DNA of 20,204 nucleotides from a virus. Where the stretch lies: positions 1-20,204 of the IMG/VR virus record IMGVR_UViG_3300017751_000333, one strand, 5' to 3'. The position numbers and the translations under genes are program-made. This document shows, in pieces, positions 1 to 5,308 of this stretch; the stretch's first letter is position 1, and the number at the start of each line of letters is the position of its first letter. Below the pieces are notes generated by a model. The model was given only the letters and a program-made list of their open reading frames with translations, did no database searches and was not told the DNA's origin.

Positions 1-1923
1 GCAATTGGAGATAGTTCAATGTCAAGTGGTAACCTAAGTGGTTTACAAAATACTTGTGTTGGTTATACATCGGGAAATTCTTTATCAACGGGAGGAGGTA
101 ATCTTTTTATTGGAAATGGTGCGGGTAGTTCAGTTACTACGGTGTCAAATAATGTTATTTTAGGATCAAATAATGGTAGTACTATAACAGATAACAACAA
201 CATTATCATTTCAGATGGTGGTGGTAATAATAGAATACAAGTTGATAGTGGGGGTAATGTGGGTATTGGAGTTACACCAACAGATGCTCATCAAATAAGT
301 AGAACATCGGGAACAACTCAAGACGCAAAAAACATTCAATTAAGAATAGGTTCATCAACTACATCATTATCACCATATATTAGATTTCAAGGGCAAACAT
401 CAAGTTCTGTAAATCGTTTTGCGGACATTCAATTAGATACAGTTAATGATCTATTATCATTTTTTCCTCCATCTCAATATGCAAATGTTTCTTCTGCACT
501 TAACATCTCAACGGGGGGCAACGTGGGTATTGGAACTACTTTGCCCGAACAAAAACTTCACGTAGAAGGAACAATTCAACTTGGAAATACAGAACAGTTA
601 GGTTGGGCTTATGACAACGGTTCTTACTATAATTATATAACTAATAGTTATAATTCAACTGATGGATTAACATATCGTAGCGGTTCTTGGACTAGTACTT
701 CCTCAACAATTTGTCACTCATTTGAAACTTATGTAGGTGATTGGCAAAAAAGACTAGTAATTAGACAAGATGGCAACGTGGGTATTGGAACTACTTCGCC
801 CGTAAGTTTTAATAGTCAAACATCACTTACCATACAAGGCACAAGTATTAGTCGTTTAGATTTAAAAGGTGCAAGTGGTGCGGGGGGTGGAGTTATTTTT
901 GGTTTTGCTAGTGGATTTACGGTTCAAGGAAATTATGGCGTTCCTTTAACCCTTGATGCGGGTACGGGAGCAAATATGCTTTTTAATATAGGTGGTTCAA
1001 ATAAACTCACCATCTCTTCGGGGGGTAATGTGGGTATTGGGGTGAATCCCGATACAAATAGTAGATTAACAATAAAAGGTTCGGGAGATAGTAGTACAAG
1101 CAATTCTATTGCCGTTTACAACTCTACAAATGCCTCTATTTTTACGGTAAGAGATGATGGTGTTGCTACTTTTAGTGGTAAATTATCCGTCAGTAAATCA
1201 AGTACTGATTTTATTGCTGAATTTCAAAACACAAACGGAACTAATCCGTATGGAGTACGAGTAAAAGATGCATCAACTCCCGCAAACAATTACCCATTAT
1301 TTAGTGTATCAAATAGCGGTGGCACGGTGGAATACTTTCGGGTAAATAGTGGGACGGGTAATGTGGGAATTGGACATAGCGGTTATAGTGCTTATAGATT
1401 ATCAACTAGGGGTGCTACATCTGATGCTACTAATTTTGCTTTTATAGCAGAAAATTTGGGAACTTATGGATTAATTACCGTAAGAAATGATGGGCATATA
1501 ACAATGAATGCCCTTACTAACGGGCCATATTCAAATGGAGTATCGGGAAGAGATTTAATAATTAATAGTTCGGGGCAATTGGGTACATCTGTATCAATTA
1601 GAAAAGCAAAAATTAACATTGAAAACGAAATCGATGTTAGTTGGTTATATAATTTAAACCCCGTAAAATTTAATTACAGAAAAAAAGATAAAAAATTTAA
1701 TTATTTAAACGAAGCAGAGGAAGAGCAAAGGCACGGATTGATTGCTGAAGAAGTTGAAGAAATAAATACTGATTTTTGTTGGTATAATGTAAATGAGGAA
1801 GGAGATAAAACTTTAGCGGGAGTTGATTATAAAATGTTAATTACTCCAATGCTTAAAGCAATGCAAGAACAACAAACCATCATAGAAGATTTAAAAAGTA
1901 GAATTGAAACACTAGAAGGGTAA
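1..1923 (+). CDS. Phage fibre protein with C-terminal S74 intramolecular chaperone (5' partial)
   Basis: The reading frame is open from base 1, and the codons before the first ATG (base 19) continue the same repeat style (AIGDSS), so the gene starts upstream. Numbering from that ATG, the first ~60 residues are G/N/S-rich. Residues 78-460 hold five GNVGIG units separated by beta-rich modules, as in trimeric fibres of Bacteroidota phages. The end (about 520-634) is a peptidase S74 chaperone domain: 'NLNPVKFNYR', 'HGLIAEEVEEI', 'GVDYKMLITPMLKAM' and a closing coiled coil. In this family the domain trimerises the fibre and then cleaves itself off at a serine, assisted by a lysine five residues later. 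Here S526 and K531 have that spacing, so cleavage looks possible. Probably host-binding; whether it sits on tail or head is unknown. It lies before the tail-terminator gene, an unusual place for a tail-tip fibre. Confidence 0.88.
   Translation, partial: AIGDSSMSSGNLSGLQNTCVGYTSGNSLSTGGGNLFIGNGAGSSVTTVSNNVILGSNNGSTITDNNNIIISDGGGNNRIQVDSGGNVGIGVTPTDAHQISRTSGTTQDAKNIQLRIGSSTTSLSPYIRFQGQTSSSVNRFADIQLDTVNDLLSFFPPSQYANVSSALNISTGGNVGIGTTLPEQKLHVEGTIQLGNTEQLGWAYDNGSYYNYITNSYNSTDGLTYRSGSWTSTSSTICHSFETYVGDWQKRLVIRQDGNVGIGTTSPVSFNSQTSLTIQGTSISRLDLKGASGAGGGVIFGFASGFTVQGNYGVPLTLDAGTGANMLFNIGGSNKLTISSGGNVGIGVNPDTNSRLTIKGSGDSSTSNSIAVYNSTNASIFTVRDDGVATFSGKLSVSKSSTDFIAEFQNTNGTNPYGVRVKDASTPANNYPLFSVSNSGGTVEYFRVNSGTGNVGIGHSGYSAYRLSTRGATSDATNFAFIAENLGTYGLITVRNDGHITMNALTNGPYSNGVSGRDLIINSSGQLGTSVSIRKAKINIENEIDVSWLYNLNPVKFNYRKKDKKFNYLNEAEEEQRHGLIAEEVEEINTDFCWYNVNEEGDKTLAGVDYKMLITPMLKAMQEQQTIIEDLKSRIETLEG
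250..1374 (+). repeat. Five dispersed GNVGIG-coding repeats in the fibre gene
   Basis: Copies begin near 250, 513, 772, 1021 and 1355. Each encodes (G/D/T)GNVGIG, usually followed by a short variable stretch with a proline. The copies at 513 and 772 are almost identical for about 30 bases, with a T/C difference before GCCCG, and encode GNVGIGTTxP. The copies at 250, 1021 and 1355 use GGTAATGTGGG instead of GGCAACGTGGG. Near-identical DNA in two copies suggests recent duplication or exchange between modules, a common route to variation in fibre length and specificity. Confidence 0.85.
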
Positions 1924-1956
1924 GAATTACCCACATTATTAAAACAAGAGTAAATT

Positions 1957-2232
1957 ATGAAACAAATAGAACCAATTTCAATATGGCAGAACGGAACAAC
2001 CAAAACTGCCACTCAGTTACAAGTACAAGGTACTAGTGTAACTTTAGGACAAAATGCATCTTTTTATTGGCAATTGCTGACAGAAGAAGGACATCAAGTA
2101 TCAAGTGGTAACCTCGGAATTAGCGGTGAGCAATATACTGCTTGGGGTGCTGATGATGATTACGTTTATACAATTATAGCAGAGGATTTAAGCCTTGTTA
2201 TTGTAGAACCATCTGAGGAGGCATCAGCATGA
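1957..2232 (+). CDS. Small beta-rich protein downstream of fibre, function unknown
   Basis: A 91-residue acidic protein with no signal peptide or membrane segment. The sequence alternates polar and hydrophobic residues in a beta-like pattern ('SVTLGQNASFYWQLL', 'YVYTIIAEDLSLVIVEP') and has a central 'GISGEQYTAWGADDDYVY' block that reads like a conserved core. I do not recognise a named family. Its place between the fibre gene and a DUF5675 gene suggests a structural or fibre-associated part. The leader 'AAAACAAGAGTAAATT' is A-rich and lacks a Shine-Dalgarno sequence, as usual for Bacteroidota. The stop overlaps the next start as ATGA, so translation is probably coupled. Confidence 0.7.
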   Translation: MKQIEPISIWQNGTTKTATQLQVQGTSVTLGQNASFYWQLLTEEGHQVSSGNLGISGEQYTAWGADDDYVYTIIAEDLSLVIVEPSEEASA

Positions 2233-2678
2233 ATTTAGAATTAAAGAGATTTAGTTCACAAAATGATTCTACTTTAGGATTACTTTTTGTTGATGGTGAA
2301 TTTGAATGCTTTGTGTTAGAGGATGAATACAGAGATGTAAAAGTTAAAGGTGAAACAAGAATACCTTGTGGCTCTTATGACATCAAAAAACGAGAAGTAC
2401 TAAGTGGATTAACCAAAAAGTATAGGGCAAAATTTGATTGGTTTGATTACCATTTTGAAATACAAGACGTAAAAAACTTTAACTATGTATATTTGCATAT
2501 TGGAAATGACACGTCAAATAGCGATGGTTGTCTTCTCCTAAACGATGGAATAAAATCTAATGCTCATGGATTAAGCCAAAAGAATAACGGCTCAAGCAGT
2601 ACATCAGCATTTAAGAGATTATACCAAAAGATGAGTAAAAATGAATGTATAACAATTAATATAACAGACAATGTTTGA
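2229..2678 (+). CDS. DUF5675 family protein, L,D-transpeptidase-like H...GC motif
   Basis: 149 residues. The features I associate with DUF5675 are visible in order: an N-terminal 'STLGLLFVDGEFECFVLEDEYR' segment (residues 14-35), 'GETRIPCGSY' (41-50), and 'HIGNDTSNSDGCLLLNDG' (90-107). The last block, a histidine followed by G-N-D and then S-D-G-C, resembles the histidine/cysteine active site of YkuD-type L,D-transpeptidases (H90, C101). That suggests a cell-wall-active enzyme, but activity has not been shown for this family as far as I know. The gene lies in the structural module, start-coupled (ATGA) to the gene before it and overlapping the next by eight bases, so it may act during entry or as a virion-associated wall enzyme rather than in lysis. 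Confidence 0.75.
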   Translation: MNLELKRFSSQNDSTLGLLFVDGEFECFVLEDEYRDVKVKGETRIPCGSYDIKKREVLSGLTKKYRAKFDWFDYHFEIQDVKNFNYVYLHIGNDTSNSDGCLLLNDGIKSNAHGLSQKNNGSSSTSAFKRLYQKMSKNECITINITDNV

Positions 2679-3087
2679 AAACAAAACAATCACATTTAAG
2701 GAGGCAGAGGATTATCACAAAGGTTTAATTATGTTAACTAATGCGGTAGAAGCCTCAGAAAAAGGAGTAGGTTTAGATTTAACCTATAAACTAATACAAG
2801 GATTAAAAAAGATTGAGGAGCAAGTTGAATCAATCAATAAGGCTAGGACTAAATTATACGAGGTTTACGGCACTTTAGATGACAAAGGTGTACTTACACC
2901 ACATGAAGGAAAAGAAGACATTCTAGAGCCTCTAAATAAGGATATGGAAGAGTTCTTAGCCAAAGAAGATGAGTTTAGTTTAATTAAGGATAAAATTAAA
3001 GTTGAGGATATAAAACATCTCATATTAAAGCCAAGTTTCTTGATTTTATGGGATAAATATCTTGAGGGATTAGAAGAATATGAATGA
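2671..3087 (+). CDS. Small helical phage protein, possibly DUF1617-like
   Basis: 138 residues, strongly charged and apparently almost all alpha-helical: long runs rich in E, K and L with little predicted beta. It begins with 'TITFKEAEDYHKGLIML', continues with 'LDLTYKLIQGLKKIEEQVESI' and 'TLDDKGVLTP', and ends in 'LILWDKYLEGLEEYE'. The pattern of a helical pair followed by a 'DDKG' turn resembles DUF1617-type small phage proteins, but this is a loose likeness. It overlaps the genes on both sides by eight bases and lies just before the tail terminator, so a role in connecting or assembling the tail is possible. No membrane segment or catalytic motif is visible. Confidence 0.6.
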   Translation: MFENKTITFKEAEDYHKGLIMLTNAVEASEKGVGLDLTYKLIQGLKKIEEQVESINKARTKLYEVYGTLDDKGVLTPHEGKEDILEPLNKDMEEFLAKEDEFSLIKDKIKVEDIKHLILKPSFLILWDKYLEGLEEYE

Positions 3088-3508
3088 TACTAGTAAGAAT
3101 GTAAGAGCGTATATATATGGGTTACTAGATGGAAATGTAACACATGATGCTAGTGCCGTTCCGGTAGTGGCTAAACCAACCGATCTTACTGATTATCCTT
3201 ACATAGTAGTTCAATCATCTAATTTTGCTGATGATAGTTTAAAAGATAGGTTTTATGGTGTGCATGAAGTAGAGATACAAGTTCACACCAAATTTCCACT
3301 AAACTTCGGAGGACAAGATGATTGTGATGACATATCAAATTCAATATTACAATTAATAAGAACTCGTAATGCTACTTCTGATTTTGGTAGTGATACAATG
3401 TTTGTATTTAAACAAACTACACAAAGGTATTTAAATGATGATGATGGGCAATTTGATTATTACACCAAATCATTATTCTTTGATGCAGATGTTATAAGCA
3501 ATAGTTAA
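3080..3508 (+). CDS. Tail terminator/completion protein (DUF3168-like)
   Basis: 142 residues. The N-terminus 'NVRAYIYGLLDGNVT' followed by 'VPVV...YPYIVVQSS' and the central 'DRFYGVHEVEIQVHTKF' beta strand match the plan of DUF3168 proteins. These are small alpha/beta proteins that form the ring capping the head-proximal end of the tail tube and stopping tube growth in siphophages. A helix 'DDCDDISNSILQLI' follows, then C-terminal strands. The position agrees with this: tail-tube genes come immediately after, and the stop codon overlaps the next start (TAATG). It could instead be another neck protein of similar size, but the order terminator, tube, chaperone, tape measure is the standard one. 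Confidence 0.72.
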   Translation: MNDTSKNVRAYIYGLLDGNVTHDASAVPVVAKPTDLTDYPYIVVQSSNFADDSLKDRFYGVHEVEIQVHTKFPLNFGGQDDCDDISNSILQLIRTRNATSDFGSDTMFVFKQTTQRYLNDDDGQFDYYTKSLFFDADVISNS

Positions 3509-4059
3509 TGAATGGAAGTAGCTTACTCTTATATATTGATAACGATAAACTTTTATATTCAAAATCTCACAGTTTTTCGTTTAGTGGAGACACGATTGAC
3601 ATCTCTACCAAGTTATCAGATATATCTGCAATTGAGGAAAGCTACTATTGGGAATCTGCAAACTTCAATTGGGAACAACTTGATGAAACTTGGGAAGGTA
3701 TAACTAGAAGCCAATCAGTTACCGGTTGGAGTGAAAGTATGCCTAGTTTTCGTTCAGCAAACTTTTCTTCTGAAGGATTATATGTAGTAGATGGGATAAC
3801 CCAAACATGGGACACAACAGATTATTATTGGGAGTTGTTTAATGTAGATTGGGAAGATGGTGCAATTGAACCAAATCCAACAACTACTTTAGATAATTTA
3901 GTTATTACCGGTGAAGAAGTTAAATTTGAAATATTAGATAGTAATTTAAATTCTGTATTTGTTGGTAGATGCTATGTAGCTAATTATGAATTGGTGGCTG
4001 ATAATGAGGGAGCAATGTTTTATAACGCTGATTTTAGCGTAACAAGTGGGGTAGCATAA
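3508..4059 (+). CDS. Tail-tube paralogue with Trp/Glu-rich insertions
   Basis: 183 residues. It aligns by eye with the major tail-tube protein encoded just downstream: 'NGSSLLLYI' against 'NGTSLTLYI', 'SFSGDTIDISTK' against 'SISADTPDISTK', 'WSESMPSFRSANFS' against 'WTEVMSGMKSFSID', and a shared C-terminal 'VFVGRCYVANYEL' / 'YWYGDCIISSLES' strand pair. So the two are tandem duplicates. This copy carries extra material: residues 46-64 ('YYWESANFNWEQLDETWEG') and 106-118 ('YYWELFNVDWEDG') look like two copies of a YYWE...N..WE motif absent from the partner. It may be a minor or specialised tube subunit, for instance at one end of the tube or with surface decoration. The TAATG overlap with the previous gene indicates coupled translation. 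Confidence 0.75.
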   Translation: MNGSSLLLYIDNDKLLYSKSHSFSFSGDTIDISTKLSDISAIEESYYWESANFNWEQLDETWEGITRSQSVTGWSESMPSFRSANFSSEGLYVVDGITQTWDTTDYYWELFNVDWEDGAIEPNPTTTLDNLVITGEEVKFEILDSNLNSVFVGRCYVANYELVADNEGAMFYNADFSVTSGVA

Positions 4060-4078
4060 TTATATATATTTTTTTATT

Positions 4079-4086
4079 TATCTTTG
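4079..4086 (+). promoter_or_regulatory. Possible sigma-A -7 box before major tail-tube gene
   Basis: The 43-base gap before the major tail-tube gene is nearly all A/T and contains TATCTTTG, an exact match to the Bacteroidota TAnnTTTG -7 element, 16 bases before the ATG. No TTG/TTTG -33 element lies at the usual distance upstream, so the match is partial. An extra promoter here would fit the need for many copies of the tube subunit. Confidence 0.35.
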
Positions 4087-4102
4087 AGTTAAAATTAACA
4101 AT

Positions 4103-4561
4103 ATGGCTGCAATTAACGGAACTTCATTAACTTTATATATCCCTCAGATAGATGCATCAGCAAATCCAACATCAGCTTGGATACCTATAGGATTAGCTAA
4201 ATCAGCTAGTTTATCTATTTCTGCTGATACTCCGGATATATCTACCAAAGATAGTAGTGCTTGGACAGAAGTAATGTCGGGTATGAAAAGTTTTAGTATA
4301 GATTTTGAGGCTTTAATGGATTTAACTACAGATACGGATGCATCTGCAAACAATTTTAAGCCATTATACGATTACTTTACTAATAGATCAACAATCAAAG
4401 TAGCTTTTGGTAAAGATGCAACTTATTGGTATGGAGACTGTATAATTTCTTCTTTAGAATCAAGTGCAGAAGCTGAACAACCGGTAAGTTATAGTGGTTC
4501 TTTAACGGGAACGGGTGCATTAACTTATGGAACTGCAAGTCCAATTGCATATCCAAGTTAA
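4103..4561 (+). CDS. Major tail-tube protein
   Basis: 152 residues, mostly beta, rich in S, T and A, as expected for the ring-forming subunit of a siphophage tail tube. The pattern 'NGTSLTLYI', 'SLSISADTPDISTKDSSAWTE', 'MKSFSIDFEALMDLT', 'TIKVAFGK...YWYGDCIISSLE', 'YSGSLTGTGALTY' resembles the TP901-1-type tail-tube family. The conserved idea is a beta sandwich with a 'D-I-S-T-K' turn, and a final 'SGSLTGTG' strand. It follows the tail terminator and its own paralogue, and precedes the assembly chaperone and tape measure, which is the usual order. It has its own A-rich leader (AAAATTAACAAT) and a possible promoter, so this copy is the better candidate for the abundant subunit. Confidence 0.82.
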   Translation: MAAINGTSLTLYIPQIDASANPTSAWIPIGLAKSASLSISADTPDISTKDSSAWTEVMSGMKSFSIDFEALMDLTTDTDASANNFKPLYDYFTNRSTIKVAFGKDATYWYGDCIISSLESSAEAEQPVSYSGSLTGTGALTYGTASPIAYPS

Positions 4562-4585
4562 ATAAAACTTAAATAAAACTTAAAT
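4558..4585 (+). repeat. Tandem 11-base repeat in the chaperone gene leader
   Basis: TTAAATAAAAC occurs twice in direct tandem and a third partial copy (TTAAAT) follows, spanning the stop codon of the tube gene and the leader of the next. It probably arose by slippage in A-rich DNA and supplies the A-rich start region typical of Bacteroidota genes. No further function is evident. Confidence 0.6.
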
Positions 4586-4588
4586 TTC

Positions 4589-4978
4589 ATGGCAAAAAAC
4601 AAACACAGAGGTACTTGTATCATAGATATAGGTGGTAAAAAAAGAGGATTAGTATTTAATATGAATACCTATGCAATATTTTGTGAAGGTATGGATATTG
4701 AACTAGCTGAAATGGATGAGGCATTTGGTGGCAGAAAACAAGCCAAAGCAATATGTTGGTTAATGTATTCCGGATGTGTAGCTTATGATGAGAAAAACTC
4801 ATCTAATATAGATTATGACATACATGATTTTTACGATTGGGTTATGGACATATCTAGTGAGGATACAGAAAAGGTAATGCAAACAATGGTTGGCTCTAAA
4901 ACTTTAGATAATGATTCTAATAATGGTATGGCAAGAAATGTTGTTGAATCAACAAAGGATGATGTAAAAAAAAATTAA
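4589..4978 (+). CDS. Tail assembly chaperone, zero-frame product (gpG-like)
   Basis: 129 residues, placed between the major tube protein and the tape measure, where siphophages encode the tail assembly chaperone that coats the tape-measure protein during tail building. 'GKKRGLVFNMNTYAIFCE' (a strand and a helix start), 'AKAICWLMYSGCVAY' and 'FYDWVMDIS' give the short alpha/beta core usual for this class. The zero-frame protein ends soon after a run of nine A residues (4966-4974). Just there, the -1 frame opens and continues to 5289 without a usable ATG. This is the classic arrangement for lambda G/GT-like frameshifting. The last ~20 residues, N/D/K-rich, look like a flexible linker. Confidence 0.8.
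   Translation: MAKNKHRGTCIIDIGGKKRGLVFNMNTYAIFCEGMDIELAEMDEAFGGRKQAKAICWLMYSGCVAYDEKNSSNIDYDIHDFYDWVMDISSEDTEKVMQTMVGSKTLDNDSNNGMARNVVESTKDDVKKN
4966..4972 (+). other. Programmed -1 frameshift site (A AAA AAA)
   Basis: In the zero frame the codons are GTA AAA AAA AAT TAA, so the heptamer at 4966-4972 is a perfect X-XXY-YYZ slippery site. The -1 frame has a stop at 4960-4962, right before the site, and is then open through to 5289. After slippage, translation would continue K-L-T-T-F-D-D and on into the second chaperone segment, giving a fusion of about 233 residues. No ATG starts the downstream segment. This is well-established behaviour for tail assembly chaperones of siphophages. Confidence 0.82.
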
Positions 4979-5289
4979 CTACATTCGATGACATATTAGA
5001 TCAAGGAATAGGAACGTTGGGTTTATCACCCGACGTTTTTTGGTTATTGACATGGGCAGATTTTATTAGGCTACTAGAGGCACACATACACAACCACAAT
5101 CAACATTGGGATAGGACAAGATATCAATCTACAATGATAGCTAATTGTGCTATGGGTAGGAAGAAAACAATCGCTCCAAAAGATTTGTTTAGGCTACCGC
5201 ATGATTATGATGGTAAGAAAAAAACACCATTACCTACAAAAGAAGAAGTTAATAAGATTAAAAATAGAGCAATAAAATTACCTATTTAA
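4972..5289 (+). CDS. Tail assembly chaperone, -1 frame extension (gpT-like)
   Basis: About 105 residues are added to the upstream chaperone by -1 frameshifting. The segment begins 'KLTTFDDILDQGIGTLG', then 'SPDVFWLLTWADFIRLLEAH', 'NQHWDRTRYQSTMIANCAMG' and a basic tail 'APKDLFRLPHDYDGKKKTPL'. The 'W-x-D-F-x-x-L' helix and the 'R-x-x-x-x-I-A-N' helix are typical of T-domains, which recruit the tape-measure protein. The first possible start is a TTG at 5017, inside a strong hairpin and with no proper leader, so independent translation is unlikely. It is followed directly by the tape-measure gene. Identification rests on reading frame and gene order more than on sequence likeness. Confidence 0.78.
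   Translation, partial: KLTTFDDILDQGIGTLGLSPDVFWLLTWADFIRLLEAHIHNHNQHWDRTRYQSTMIANCAMGRKKTIAPKDLFRLPHDYDGKKKTPLPTKEEVNKIKNRAIKLPI
5010..5041 (+). terminator. Terminator-like hairpin within the -1 frame chaperone
   Basis: AACGTTGGG (5013-5021) pairs with CCCGACGTT (5029-5037) across a seven-base loop, nine pairs with one U-G, and wobble pairs can extend it outward. It is followed by T residues up to 5041, which makes it look like an intrinsic terminator. It lies inside coding sequence that is translated only after frameshifting, about 40 bases past the slippery site, further than usual for a frameshift-stimulating structure. It may be a weak attenuator before the tape-measure gene, a distant stimulator, or simply a coincidence of codons. 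Confidence 0.45.
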
Positions 5290-5308
5290 TATTAATTAAA
5301 TTTGCTAC

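Noticed and set aside
22-35. Fourteen-base identity TCAAGTGGTAACCT at 22-35 and 2101-2114
   Set aside because: Both copies encode SSGNL in beta-rich structural proteins; with no flanking similarity this is likely chance or codon convergence.
3512-3703. Alternative + frame of 63 codons beginning four bases after the tail-tube paralogue start
   Set aside because: It lies entirely within the paralogue gene, whose homology to the neighbouring tube protein is clear; its own translation shows no recognisable pattern.
5297-5304. TAAATTTG, an exact -7 box match just before the tape-measure gene
   Set aside because: It is four bases from the ATG, which would leave almost no leader, and there is no -33 element; by chance many such matches are expected in AT-rich DNA.
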